64,000 bases of DNA from Pseudomonas fluorescens (GCF_001307275.1 NZ_CP012831.1:124001-188000), one strand, 5' to 3'. Positions 8,882-17,821 are shown, counted from the stretch's first letter. Notes: generated by a model not told the origin, from the letters alone. Made by a program: numbers and translations.

Positions 8882-9820
8882 ATGCAACCCAGCGATATCG
8901 ATAAAAAGGTCAAGGGCTATCGGCGGTTGATACCGTCGATGACGGCGTTGCTGGAATTCGAAGCCGTGGCGCGGCTGGCCAGTTTCACCCTCGCCGCCCA
9001 AGAGCTGGGCGTCACGCAGGCCGCCGTCAGCAAGCAGATCCGGTTATTGGAAGATACCCTGGAGACCAAGCTGTTCCATCGCCTTCATCGGTCGATCAAG
9101 CTGACGCACGAAGGCTATGTCCTGCATCTGGTCGTCGCGGAGTCCATTCATCGCATGGCCAGTGTCTTCGACAAAATTGCCGAGGGCATTGGTGAGCAGG
9201 AGATCACCATCGCCTGCACGGAAGCGTTTTCTCACTTGAGAATACTCCCCCGGTTGATTGCACTGCGCACCCTGCAACCGAAGTTGAAGTTGCGCTTGCT
9301 GACGCAACAGGTCTCGCCCAGTTCATACCGCGATGACGTCGACCTGGCCATCCGTTTCGGCAATGGGAAATGGGAGGATGGCAGTTCGGTTTTCCTGTTC
9401 GATGAAGAAGTGTTTCCCGTTTGCGCGCCGGTCTGGCTTGCCGCCAACGCAGCCCCTTCATCCGTTACCGATTTCCTGGACACGGCGCTGATTGATTCGG
9501 ACTCCACCCTGGAAGGCTGGATGACCTGGAACCGTTGGTGTCGGGAACTGGGCGATATGCGCCCCAAGCTCAACTATTCCTTTCGCTGCAGTTCCTATAA
9601 CGATGCGATCGAAGCGGCTATTCAAGGCCACGGCATTGCGCTGGGGTGGAGTCGGCTGATCGCGCACCGGCTCAACAGTGGTGAACTGATCAGAATTACG
9701 CCCTACGTGGTCAAGCCAAAAGACGCTTATTACCTGGTTATTCCGAGCGGTCGGAAACGTGAGCCCATCACCCAGGCACTGATCGATTGGCTGCGCGATG
9801 ACAGCCATCTAAACCATTGA
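8882..9820 (+). CDS. LysR family regulator (GcvA/BetR-like type)
   Basis: The 312-residue LysR protein has a helix-turn-helix (FTLAAQELGVTQAAVSKQIRLLE) and an effector domain with the GcvA-type segment YRDDVDLAIRFGNGKW. Similar LysR proteins control choline-sulfate and betaine genes, which matches the flanking transporter and oxygenase. The ATG at 8882 with GGAA about eight bases upstream is preferred; a TTG at 8849 overlapping the choV stop is possible. A perfect palindrome in the following intergenic region (9848-9868) is its likely binding site in front of the oxygenase genes. Confidence 0.87.
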   Translation: MQPSDIDKKVKGYRRLIPSMTALLEFEAVARLASFTLAAQELGVTQAAVSKQIRLLEDTLETKLFHRLHRSIKLTHEGYVLHLVVAESIHRMASVFDKIAEGIGEQEITIACTEAFSHLRILPRLIALRTLQPKLKLRLLTQQVSPSSYRDDVDLAIRFGNGKWEDGSSVFLFDEEVFPVCAPVWLAANAAPSSVTDFLDTALIDSDSTLEGWMTWNRWCRELGDMRPKLNYSFRCSSYNDAIEAAIQGHGIALGWSRLIAHRLNSGELIRITPYVVKPKDAYYLVIPSGRKREPITQALIDWLRDDSHLNH

Positions 9821-9847
9821 TTACAAAGATGTTAAAGACCACTTTTA

Positions 9848-9868
9848 CGCATAACGCAAAGTTATGCG
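9848..9868. promoter_or_regulatory. Probable LysR box upstream of the Rieske oxygenase
   Basis: CGCATAAC-GCAAA-GTTATGCG is a perfect 8-base-arm inverted repeat, and its inner part gives the T-N11-A form. A TTGACG hexamer (9888-9893) follows and could be a -35 box. The site lies about 90 bases before the oxygenase start. Confidence 0.65.
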
Positions 9869-9959
9869 AGCGTGAAAATAAAGCGCGTTGACGGTCTTAT
9901 CCCACCTTTCCAAACTGTACTCGCCGCCTGATCAACTTTGCGTTTGAGCGAGACCCATA

Positions 9960-11216
9960 ATGACAATCAATACCGTGAAGACCCACCGTGAACTTCTGAC
10001 CGACCGCACGCCGGGCCACGGCATGCCGGGCGGTTTGTTTGGTCGCCAGGATATTTTTGAAACCGATGTCGATATCTTCTTCACCCAGCATTGGATTCTG
10101 GTGGGGGTCACCAGCGACGTCCCCGAACCCGGTGATGTCTCCACCCTCGATATCGGCAAATCCTCCATCCTCCTGGTGCGCGACGATGATGAGCATGTGC
10201 AGGCGTTTCGCAACGTTTGCCGGCACCGCGGGGCGCGCTTGAAACAGGCCGGCAAGTCAACGGTGGGCATGCTGGTCTGCCCCTATCACCAGTGGACCTA
10301 CGACCTGGATGGCAGCCTGAAACATGCGGCACACATGGGCCAGGACTTCGACCCTAAATGCAAAAGCCTGATCCCGGTGCACACTCGGGTCGTCGGCACC
10401 CATGTCTTCGTCTGCCTGGGCGACGAACCGCCGGAAGACATCCTGTACCTTGACCAGGTCATGACACCGCGTTTCGCCCAATATGACCTCGCCCATTCCA
10501 AGATCGCCTACGAATCGGAAATCATCGAGAACGGCAATTGGAAACTGGTGATCGAGAACAATCGCGAGTGTTATCACTGCGCCGCCACCCACCCGGAATT
10601 GACCGCCTCTTTCCTGCCCGAGGATTTCGGTTTCTGCACCGACGGGCTGGGGGAGGATTCACTCCAGGCGCTGGCCGAATATCACCGCCGCAATGCTGAC
10701 ACCAAGGCCAACTGGGAGAGCGAAGGCTACATCTGCGATGCCGTCGAACACCTGGGTGAAGACGCCGTGACCCAGTTCCGCTCGCAGCGACTGGCCATTG
10801 CCGGCAACGGCGAATCCCAGACCCTGGACACCCGCGTGGCGTGCACCCGGCTGTTTGGCGAGCTCACGCGCCGCGACTTGGGCGACGTGCATCTTTGGAC
10901 GCACAACTCGTGGACCCACATCATGAGCGACCATGCCGTGGTCTCCTACATCATCCCTCTGGCGCCCGATAAAACCCTGGTGCGCACCAAGTGGCTGGTC
11001 CATGCCGATGCCGTCGAAGGCGTCGATTACCAGGTGGATAAGCTGACCGAAGTCTGGGTCGCGACCAACCTGCAGGACGCCAGCCTCGTCGGCATCACCC
11101 ACAGCGGTACCCAGGATCCTGCCTACACGCCCGGGCCGTTCTCGGCCTTCACCGAAACCTATGTCGACCAGTTCTCTCGCTGGTACGCGGCGCGTCTGGC
11201 CGCCCATGGCGTGTGA
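9960..11216 (+). CDS. Rieske non-heme iron oxygenase, GbcA-like
   Basis: The 418-residue oxygenase subunit carries a Rieske [2Fe-2S] site (C87-x-H89 and C107-x2-H110) and a mononuclear iron site in NNRECYHCAATHPEL (H206 and H211). It resembles GbcA, which removes a methyl group from glycine betaine as formaldehyde, and the related stachydrine demethylases. Residues elsewhere differ enough that the substrate may be another methylated amine. Four nucleotides separate it from the reductase gene, with which it must form the two-component enzyme. The adjacent betaine/choline-type transporter supports a quaternary-ammonium substrate; this is inference. Confidence 0.85.
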   Translation: MTINTVKTHRELLTDRTPGHGMPGGLFGRQDIFETDVDIFFTQHWILVGVTSDVPEPGDVSTLDIGKSSILLVRDDDEHVQAFRNVCRHRGARLKQAGKSTVGMLVCPYHQWTYDLDGSLKHAAHMGQDFDPKCKSLIPVHTRVVGTHVFVCLGDEPPEDILYLDQVMTPRFAQYDLAHSKIAYESEIIENGNWKLVIENNRECYHCAATHPELTASFLPEDFGFCTDGLGEDSLQALAEYHRRNADTKANWESEGYICDAVEHLGEDAVTQFRSQRLAIAGNGESQTLDTRVACTRLFGELTRRDLGDVHLWTHNSWTHIMSDHAVVSYIIPLAPDKTLVRTKWLVHADAVEGVDYQVDKLTEVWVATNLQDASLVGITHSGTQDPAYTPGPFSAFTETYVDQFSRWYAARLAAHGV

Positions 11217-11225
11217 GGAATGAAC

Positions 11226-12362
11226 ATGACGACTTACGAAAACCTGACGCGCCCTGGAAACGCCAGCGCGCTCCAGCGTTTTACCAACCCGGCCACCTGG
11301 GGCACGTTCGGCGCGCAATGGCACAGTGGTGAACAGAAAACCCTGCAATGCTGCGCTGTGCGCCAGGAAACCCATGACGTCAAAACCTTCATTTTTCGCT
11401 GTGCGGACTTCAGCGCCCTGAGCTTCGAGCCCGGTCAATTCATCACGATCTCACCGGTCATTGGCGGGCAGACCATTGCCCGCTGCTACACCCTGTCGTC
11501 CTCCCCGACCCGGCCGTTTGCGTTTTCCATTACCGTCAAGCGCGTACCGGGGGGCGCAGTGTCGAACTGGCTGCATGACCACCTCAAGCCCGGCGACAGC
11601 CTGAAGGCCTCCGGCCCGGCGGGCAGCTTCACACCGGTCGGCCATCCGGCGACCAAGTTGTTGTACCTGTCCGCCGGTTCCGGCGTAACGCCGCTGATGT
11701 CGATGACCCGGGCCGCGTGCGACATGGCCGGCAACCTCGACATCGTTTTCGTGCACAGCGCCCGCACGCCCACCGACATCATCTTCCACACGGAACTGAC
11801 GCGCATGCAGGCCGCCATGCCGGGGTTGCGGGTCATCAGTGTTTGCGAAGGTCTCGGCGACACCGCTCAATGGCAGCAACCGATAGGCCGGCTCGACTTG
11901 TCGTTGTTGAGCCAGCACGTGCCGGACTACCAGGAGCGGGAAATCTTTACCTGCGGCCCCCAGGGTTACATGGAAGCGGTCAAGTCGCTGCTCAGGGAAG
12001 CAGCATTCGATTTCGCCCACTACCACCAGGAAAGCTTCGACATCGCCGCACTGAATGAAGAACCGTTGATCGAGCAGGCGGCTTCGCTCAATCAACAGGA
12101 CGTCTTCACCGTGACCCTGTCGCGGTCAGGCAAGACGTTCAGCATGCCGGGCCATCAGACCGTGCTGTCTGCCGCCAGGAAAGCCGGCGCGATCGTGCCC
12201 TCCTCCTGCAGCCAGGGTGTTTGTGGCACCTGCAAGACGGCCCTGCTCCAGGGCACGGTGGACATGCATCACAACGGCGGTATCAGGCAGCGGGAAATCG
12301 ACAAAGGCCTGCGCTTGCTGTGCTGCAGCAAACCCACTTCTGATCTGGTCCTTGATCTTTAG
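11226..12362 (+). CDS. Ferredoxin-NAD(P) reductase component, GbcB-like
   Basis: This three-domain electron-transfer protein has an FAD-binding domain (RCYTLSSS near residue 86), an NAD-binding domain (GSGVTPLMSM near 153 and the CGPQGYM motif near 245) and a C-terminal plant-type [2Fe-2S] domain (cysteines near 328, 333, 336 and 366-367). It passes electrons from NAD(P)H to the Rieske oxygenase upstream. Of two in-frame ATGs, 11226 is preferred: GAGGA sits only one base before the ATG at 11220 but at normal spacing for 11226. The operon appears to end at the hairpin 12381-12421. Confidence 0.87.
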   Translation: MTTYENLTRPGNASALQRFTNPATWGTFGAQWHSGEQKTLQCCAVRQETHDVKTFIFRCADFSALSFEPGQFITISPVIGGQTIARCYTLSSSPTRPFAFSITVKRVPGGAVSNWLHDHLKPGDSLKASGPAGSFTPVGHPATKLLYLSAGSGVTPLMSMTRAACDMAGNLDIVFVHSARTPTDIIFHTELTRMQAAMPGLRVISVCEGLGDTAQWQQPIGRLDLSLLSQHVPDYQEREIFTCGPQGYMEAVKSLLREAAFDFAHYHQESFDIAALNEEPLIEQAASLNQQDVFTVTLSRSGKTFSMPGHQTVLSAARKAGAIVPSSCSQGVCGTCKTALLQGTVDMHHNGGIRQREIDKGLRLLCCSKPTSDLVLDL

Positions 12363-12380
12363 CCTTGCCTCAAGCATCAG

Positions 12381-12421
12381 CCGTTTCCGCCAGTGGCTGA
12401 TGGCGCCTCTGGCGGAAACGG
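12381..12421. terminator. Strong hairpin between convergent genes
   Basis: CCGTTTCCGCCAG pairs perfectly with CTGGCGGAAACGG over 13 bases. There is no clear T-tract, so termination is likely but not certain. Confidence 0.6.
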
Positions 12422-12445
12422 TCGATGCCTGATGGGCCAGGTGAC

Positions 12446-12886
12446 CTAACCGAGTTTTACATTCATGGTGATGCGTGCCGTGAAGACTTTCACGCCGCCC
12501 TCGTCGAAGATCTCGACCGGGACAATCTTGTCCCCCGAGGTCTGCCAGTCGATGTCGCTACCGTCGGCAATGGCGTGGATGGACGTCTTGGCCTTGGCCA
12601 GGTATTCGACGGTCATGCCTTTGGGAATCCAACGAGCCCCGCCAGGGATGGACACCTCGGTCATCATGCCGCCCGCCAGTTCTGCCGCGTTGCACAACGC
12701 GATCGCATGAACGGACGCCAGGTGATTGGTGATTTCCTTGCGGAACGGCACCTTCACCTCACTGCGGCCGGGGGCCAACAGCGAAATCTCCGGGTTGATG
12801 GTGCCGAAGTACGGTGCCATCTGGCAGGCCATATTGCTGAAAGCGGACGGACCAACGCTTTGGTACATGCTGAGAGTCTGGCTCAT
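12446..12886 (-). CDS. DUF4442 hotdog-fold protein
   Basis: The 146-residue protein has the hotdog thioesterase-like layout of DUF4442: an N-terminal segment INPEISLLAPGRSEVKVPF, then NHLASVHAIALCNAAELAGGM on the central helix, and the strand WIPKGMTVEYLAKA. Family members are predicted acyl-CoA thioesterases or acyl-binding proteins, but few have been assayed. It is transcribed divergently from a TetR gene across a region with repeated TTACAG palindromes. It is therefore probably the TetR target and may act on fatty acyl groups. Confidence 0.78.
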   Translation of the reverse strand: MSQTLSMYQSVGPSAFSNMACQMAPYFGTINPEISLLAPGRSEVKVPFRKEITNHLASVHAIALCNAAELAGGMMTEVSIPGGARWIPKGMTVEYLAKAKTSIHAIADGSDIDWQTSGDKIVPVEIFDEGGVKVFTARITMNVKLG

Positions 12887-12930
12887 GGGGTATCTCTGGT
12901 CAGGTGGGCTGGAGTCATGAACAGAACATT

Positions 12931-12976
12931 ACTCTTTTACAGAATATCGCTCTGTTACAGAACAATATTCTGTAAA
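12931..12976. promoter_or_regulatory. Tandem TetR-type operators in a divergent promoter
   Basis: TTACAGAA-CAATA-TTCTGTAA (12955-12975) is a perfect palindrome. An overlapping copy, TTACAGA ... TCTGTTA (12937-12957), lies upstream. The region is AT-rich and separates the divergent DUF4442 and TetR genes, so binding could control both. Confidence 0.72.
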
Positions 12977-13022
12977 TGTCCACCCTGTCAATCGCTCGTG
13001 CCGAGCCTTTGTTTCAATTACC

Positions 13023-13670
13023 ATGGCCACTTTTTGCCTGGGCCGAAAAATGGAACCTGTCGATCTCCTCGAGCGCTGCTACCCAGGGCGTCGTGCCGAG
13101 TCCAAGCGGCACATCCTTCGATGTGCCCTGGCGCTGTTCAACCAACAGGGCATAGAAGCGACCACCATCGATATCATCCGTGCCGAAAGCCAGATGAGCG
13201 TGGGGGCCATTTATCACCATTTCGACAACAAGGAAGGCTTGGTCGCGGCGTTGTACATGACCGCCCTGGACGATCAGGCGCGGCTGCGGGACAGCTACCT
13301 TGGCGCTGTCACCTCGACCCAGGAGTGGGTGCATGCCCTGGTGTTCAGCTACGTCGATTGGGTGGTCAGCCAACCCGATTGGGCGCGGTTCCAGTACCAG
13401 GCGCGCTTTGCGGTCGCGCGCAGCGGCTTCAACGAACGGCTCGCCGAGGCGAATCTGGCCAGGAACGCCGAGCTCAAGAAATGGTTCAGCGACCCGGCCC
13501 ACCAGCAGGATTTGCAGGACCTGCCTTTCGAACTGATCCCGTCACTGATCATCGGTTCGGCGGAGAGCTACTGCCGCGCCTGGCTCTCGGCCCGCGTCAA
13601 ACGCAGCCCTGAAGACTACCGGCAGCAGTTGGCCGAGGCCGCCTGGCGCGCCGTTGGCGCTGGCGGCTGA
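13023..13670 (+). CDS. TetR family transcriptional regulator
   Basis: The 215-residue protein has an N-terminal TetR domain (about residues 27-75) whose recognition helix reads MSVGAIYHHFDNKEGLV. The C-terminal domain is close to the type found in fatty-acid-related TetR repressors. The start may be 13023 or the internal ATG at 13050; neither has a clear ribosome-binding site. It is divergent from the DUF4442 hotdog gene, with tandem operators between them, so it probably represses that gene and itself in response to an acyl-CoA-like ligand. Confidence 0.88.
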   Translation: MATFCLGRKMEPVDLLERCYPGRRAESKRHILRCALALFNQQGIEATTIDIIRAESQMSVGAIYHHFDNKEGLVAALYMTALDDQARLRDSYLGAVTSTQEWVHALVFSYVDWVVSQPDWARFQYQARFAVARSGFNERLAEANLARNAELKKWFSDPAHQQDLQDLPFELIPSLIIGSAESYCRAWLSARVKRSPEDYRQQLAEAAWRAVGAGG

Positions 13671-13814
13671 GCAGCTCGCTCCCGTTTCTCCCGGTCAATG
13701 GCGCTCCCAGTCAACTCTGGCCGTTGCGCTCAAGCATCACCCACCACCGGGACTTAAAGTCGAAGTGCCAGGGGACATTCCCCCGCTCACAATTCCAAGA
13801 ATAGAGCCACTTCA

Positions 13815-14807
13815 ATGAGCCCGACCAAATCCCTGCCAGCGTGCCTGGCACTCAGCTTCGCGTCATTTGCCGCCCATGCCGCCGATGGCCCTCCACCACC
13901 TTCCGTAAGCCAACCCAGCGGTATCAACCTGGGCGGCACCAGCTTCTACGACGGGTTTGCGGGGCCACCCGGGCTGACTCACCAGACCTACCTGAAGTTC
14001 AGCACCGCCAGCAGCATCAGGACCAACGGCGGCAAGAAAAACGGCGCCTTCGATGACCCGAAGATCAACGTCATCACGATGATCAATCAGTTGAGCTACT
14101 ACTCACCCGACACCTTCGCGGGAGGGGCACACCTGGGTTGGAGCCTGTTGGTACCCGTCGTTTCCCTGGATGGCGACTTCGGCGACAACGGGGCCAAGCT
14201 CAAGGACAACGCTACCGGCCTGGGCGATGTCACGGTCGGGCCACAGATCCAGTTCGATCCGATCGTCGACGCCAGCGGCCGGCCGGTTTTCGTGCAGCGC
14301 ATGGCCTTCGACACCCTCCTGCCAACAGGCAAGTACGACAAAGACAAAGACCTGAACCCTGGCTCCAACCACTTCTCCCTGAACCCCTACTGGGCAGCGA
14401 CCTGGATGCCGGCACCCCGTTGGGAAGTGAGTTGGAGGCTGAATTATCTGTACAACTTCAAGAACGACGATCCGGCGAGCAGTTCGCAGCAGTTCTTTGA
14501 AGGGCAAACGGTGCACGACACCCAGTCAGGACAGTCGGCATGGGCCAACTTCACCGCCTCGTACGAAGTGTTTCCGAAGGTCTCGGTCGGCATCAACGGT
14601 TACTACTTCCGGCAGATTTCGGATGACAAGGTCAACGGCAACACCCTGACCGACTCCCGGGAAAAGGTGCTGGGCTTTGGCCCGGGCCTGTTCTGGAAAA
14701 TCACCGAAGACAAAGCCTTCTGGCTCAACACCTATAAAGAAACCGGCGTCGAGAATCGCTCCCGAGCGGATTACCAGGTGCAGGTTCGCTACGTTCACAA
14801 GTTCTGA
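13815..14807 (+). CDS. SphA/MetA-like outer-membrane protein
   Basis: The 330-residue protein has a signal peptide (cut after AAHA) followed by a beta-barrel-like sequence ending in phenylalanine (VRYVHKF), as expected for an outer-membrane barrel. The segments GLGDVTVGPQIQFDP, LPTGKYDKDKDLNPG and SLNPYWAATW are characteristic of the phenol-degradation meta-pathway protein/SphA family. Members are commonly encoded in aromatic or hydrophobic-compound catabolic clusters and are thought to admit the substrate. Here it precedes an MFS transporter and a stilbene-type dioxygenase, giving a plausible uptake and cleavage set. Confidence 0.78.
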   Translation: MSPTKSLPACLALSFASFAAHAADGPPPPSVSQPSGINLGGTSFYDGFAGPPGLTHQTYLKFSTASSIRTNGGKKNGAFDDPKINVITMINQLSYYSPDTFAGGAHLGWSLLVPVVSLDGDFGDNGAKLKDNATGLGDVTVGPQIQFDPIVDASGRPVFVQRMAFDTLLPTGKYDKDKDLNPGSNHFSLNPYWAATWMPAPRWEVSWRLNYLYNFKNDDPASSSQQFFEGQTVHDTQSGQSAWANFTASYEVFPKVSVGINGYYFRQISDDKVNGNTLTDSREKVLGFGPGLFWKITEDKAFWLNTYKETGVENRSRADYQVQVRYVHKF

Positions 14808-14861
14808 TTGACGTGTAGGCGGCTCACGTATGAGCAGGCTCTTTACCTGAGGTGATGCTTC

Positions 14862-16043
14862 ATGAACGCACTCGACTCCATCGATAGCAAAAAATCACTG
14901 GGCGCCATCTGCCTGATGATGGTCATTTCCCTGGGGACGCTACAGATCCAGCCGATCCTGGGCGGTGCCCTGATCGACCAGCTCGGCCTGCCGCTCAATG
15001 CAATCGGCGCTATCTTCGCCGCGGAACTCATGGCGATGGCCATCGCTTGCGGAGCCTGCGCCCTGTTCATGGCGAGCGTCGACCGGCGCCGCTTCGCCCT
15101 GCTGGCCTTGTTGATCCTGGCATTGGGTAACCTGGCCAGCACACAACTGCACAGCCAGACCGGACTGGTCATTTCCAGGATGATCTGCGGCGCCAGCGGC
15201 GGCGCGGTCATGGCGGTGGTCTATGCCACCGCAGCGCTGCGCACCTCCAAGGATGCGACCTTCGCGGTCATCAACATCGGCAACCTGCTGTGGGGCATGC
15301 TGCTGGTGACATCCATGCCGCGGGTCCTCCAAACATTTGGCGTGAATGGCGCGTTTTCCCTGTTGGCGATCACCAGCGTGCTCGCAGCGCTGGGTTGCTG
15401 GAGAGTGCCCAAGCACTACCCGCAAGCACATCGCGCGGCCAATGGCTCGATCCAGCCATTCGGTCTCACCGCCATGCTGTTGATCCTGCTGTTTGCCCTG
15501 CTGTTCTTCGGCCACTCGGCACTGTGGGTGTACCAGGAACGCATCGGCAAGAGCATCGGCCTGGAGCCCCAGCAGATTGGCGGCATCCTCGGCGGCAGCA
15601 TCCTTGCCGGAGCCCTTGGCGCCGGGCTGGCCGGGCTGATCGGACGGCGTCTGGGCCTGCTGTTTCCGCAACTGTTGAGCTTCGGCACGGCATTGCTGGC
15701 GACCTTGATCATGGTCTATGGCACCAGCCCCGTTGCCTTTATCACCACGGCCTGCCTGATCCATATGGTCTGGTTTTTCAGCCTGCCCTACCTGCTTTCC
15801 ATGGCGGCGGAACTGGACCCTTCCGGCCGATTGGCAGGCCTGGGTAACGCTGCGATTTTCATCGGCCAGGGACTCGGCCCGTTTGGCGCCGCACTGGTCG
15901 TGGGCGAGGGACACTTCCGCGCGGTCGGATGGCTGGCCGCCTCAGCCTATCTGCTAGCCTTGGTGATCTCGTGCTTGGTAGTTGCACGCTTTCGCCGCGG
16001 CGTGAAGCCTTCCGGACCGGCGATGTCCCCGCAATCGGCCTGA
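14862..16043 (+). CDS. Major facilitator superfamily transporter
   Basis: The 393-residue inner-membrane protein has about twelve hydrophobic segments in two halves joined by a charged loop (KHYPQAHRAANGS). The first half contains GGALIDQLGL and the basic loop SVDRRR typical of the loop 2-3 region. It lies between the outer-membrane channel (54-base gap) and the dioxygenase (35-base gap) in one direction, so it is likely co-transcribed and carries their substrate across the inner membrane. The substrate itself cannot be read from sequence. Confidence 0.85.
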   Translation: MNALDSIDSKKSLGAICLMMVISLGTLQIQPILGGALIDQLGLPLNAIGAIFAAELMAMAIACGACALFMASVDRRRFALLALLILALGNLASTQLHSQTGLVISRMICGASGGAVMAVVYATAALRTSKDATFAVINIGNLLWGMLLVTSMPRVLQTFGVNGAFSLLAITSVLAALGCWRVPKHYPQAHRAANGSIQPFGLTAMLLILLFALLFFGHSALWVYQERIGKSIGLEPQQIGGILGGSILAGALGAGLAGLIGRRLGLLFPQLLSFGTALLATLIMVYGTSPVAFITTACLIHMVWFFSLPYLLSMAAELDPSGRLAGLGNAAIFIGQGLGPFGAALVVGEGHFRAVGWLAASAYLLALVISCLVVARFRRGVKPSGPAMSPQSA

Positions 16044-16078
16044 ACCTGAACGAACCCGCACATTGACGAGATTGCCTG

Positions 16079-17527
16079 ATGAGTATTCCATTCCCTCAAA
16101 CCCCTGAATTTTCCGGTGCTCTCTACACGCCCAGCCGCGTGGAAGCAGAGGTGTTCGATCTTGAGATCGAAGGCATCCTGCCTGCTTCGATCTGTGGGAC
16201 GTTTTATCAGGTGGCGCCAGACCCGCAGTACCCACCCATGCTGGGTAACGACATTTTTTTCAACGGCGACGGCATGGTTAGCCGCTTCAACTTTGCCAAT
16301 GGCAAAGTCTCGATGCGACGCCGCTACGTGAAGACCGATCGCCTGCTGGCCCAGCGCCGTGAAGGTCGTTCGCTCAACGGCGTCTATCGAAACGTCTACA
16401 CCAATGACCCCTTAGCGGCAGAAAACAACACCACCGCCAACACCACCGTTATCCCTCACAACGGCGTCCTGTTGGCACTCAAGGAAGATGCCCTGCCTTG
16501 GGCGATGGATCTCGAAACCCTGGAGACCCTCGGCGAATGGACCTTTGATGGGCAGATCAAAGCCGCGACGTTCACCGCCCACCCCAAGCTCGATCCGGTG
16601 ACAGGCAACCTGCTGGCCTGCAGTTATGAGGCCAAAGGCGACGGTACGCCCGACCTGGCCTACTTCGAAATCTCGCCGGACGGAAAGCTGCTGCACGAGA
16701 TCTGGTTCCAGGCCCCTTATGCGGCGATGGTGCATGATTTCGCGGTGACCGAACGGTACGTGGTGTTCCCATTGATTCCGTTGACGGTTGACGTCGAGCG
16801 CATGAAAAACGGCGGGCCGCATTTCCAGTGGCAACCCGACCTGCCTCAGCTGTTCGCCATCGTGCCGCGCAACGGGCGCGGGCAAGATGTGCGTTGGTTC
16901 AAGGGGCCCAAGGACGGTTTCCAGGGGCATACGCTCAATGCGTTCGATGAGGGCGGCAAGGTGTACGTGGACATGCCGGTCACCGGCGGGAATATCTTCT
17001 ACTTCTTCCCCCAGGCCGACGGCTACGTACCACCGCCTGAAACCCTGGCCGCCAGCCTGATGCGCTGGACCTTCGACCTGAATGGCACGCAGGAGGACGT
17101 TCAACCGCAGCCACTGACGGAATATCCCTGCGAGTTTCCACGGTGTGATGATCGCTACATCGGTCGAAAATACCGGCATGGGTTCCTGCTCGCCTTTGAT
17201 CCTGAGCGGCCTTACAACCCGGCGAATGGGCCGATGCCCTTCCAGTTTTTCAACCTGCTGGCGCACCTGGACCTGCAGACAGGCCGCACCGACGCCTGGT
17301 TTCCCGGCGACAGCGGATGCTTCCAGGAACCCATCTTCATACCGCGCTCGGCGGATGCAGAGGAAGCCGATGGCTACGTGGTTGCCATGCTCAACCTCAT
17401 TGCCGAAGGGCGCAGTGAACTGGTGGTGCTGGACACCCGTGACATGGCCAGCGGCCCCATTGCCCGGATCAGGATTCCCTTCCGGATGCGCATGTCGCTG
17501 CATGGCTGCTGGGCACCAAGCGATTGA
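16079..17527 (+). CDS. Carotenoid/lignostilbene-type cleavage dioxygenase
   Basis: The 482-residue protein belongs to the carotenoid oxygenase/RPE65 family of seven-bladed propellers. The four iron-binding histidines can be placed at H168 (FTAHPKLD), H219 (MVHDFAV), H284 (QGHTLNA) and H475 (SLHGCW). Bacterial relatives split the interphenyl double bond of lignostilbenes, resveratrol or isoeugenol-like phenylpropanoids to give aldehydes. No signal peptide is visible, so it is cytoplasmic. Downstream aldehyde dehydrogenase and ring-cleavage genes fit an aromatic alkene substrate, but a carotenoid or apocarotenoid cannot be excluded. Confidence 0.85.
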   Translation: MSIPFPQTPEFSGALYTPSRVEAEVFDLEIEGILPASICGTFYQVAPDPQYPPMLGNDIFFNGDGMVSRFNFANGKVSMRRRYVKTDRLLAQRREGRSLNGVYRNVYTNDPLAAENNTTANTTVIPHNGVLLALKEDALPWAMDLETLETLGEWTFDGQIKAATFTAHPKLDPVTGNLLACSYEAKGDGTPDLAYFEISPDGKLLHEIWFQAPYAAMVHDFAVTERYVVFPLIPLTVDVERMKNGGPHFQWQPDLPQLFAIVPRNGRGQDVRWFKGPKDGFQGHTLNAFDEGGKVYVDMPVTGGNIFYFFPQADGYVPPPETLAASLMRWTFDLNGTQEDVQPQPLTEYPCEFPRCDDRYIGRKYRHGFLLAFDPERPYNPANGPMPFQFFNLLAHLDLQTGRTDAWFPGDSGCFQEPIFIPRSADAEEADGYVVAMLNLIAEGRSELVVLDTRDMASGPIARIRIPFRMRMSLHGCWAPSD

Positions 17528-17568
17528 TTGGCATCGGGCCCTGATGCCCGTCAATTAAGCACAATCCC

Positions 17569-17659
17569 TGTGGGAGCGAGCTTGCTCGCGATGGCGGCGG
17601 TTCAGTTACATGAGTATTGAACTTGGCTGGCCTCATCGCGAGCAAGCTCGCTCCCACAC
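17569..17659. repeat. REP doublet (GGGAGCGAGCTTGCTCGCGA type)
   Basis: TGTGGGAGCGAGCTTGCTCG at 17570 is inverted at 17635-17657 as CGCGAGCAAGCTCGCTCCCACA. It lies in the 348-base gap after the dioxygenase gene. A small hairpin (GGCATC/GATGCC, 17530-17548) just before it may end the preceding transcript. Confidence 0.88.
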
Positions 17660-17787
17660 GTTCAGAGCCTTTTGTGCACCTCTCGCGGCCGCTGCCATCT
17701 GCGGTGACTGCCTGCCTCCCCCTCCCCCTGCTCCCCAGGTCCGCCAAAGGTACAGCCTCGCCTAAAAACACATAAATTCCATATTTT

Positions 17788-17821
17788 AGGATTTTTGCAT
17801 AAATCCTACTTTACAGGATTT
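17788..17821. promoter_or_regulatory. Overlapping palindromes, probable IclR operator
   Basis: The heptamer AGGATTT (17788-17794) is followed by its complement AAATCCT (17801-17807) and again AGGATTT (17815-17821), making two overlapping perfect inverted repeats. They lie about 55 bases before the FAH-family gene, first in the operon that also encodes IclR. The surrounding DNA is markedly AT-rich, as in a promoter. Confidence 0.65.

Noticed and set aside
4710..12362. A proline-betaine pathway linking the P5CR-like reductase with the Rieske demethylase
   Set aside because: P5CR works in the biosynthetic direction, the two units have separate regulators and operators, and nothing in the sequence ties them together.
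12425..13612. 395-codon plus-strand frame
   Set aside because: It crosses a divergent promoter with operators and covers both a hotdog gene and a TetR gene in other frames.
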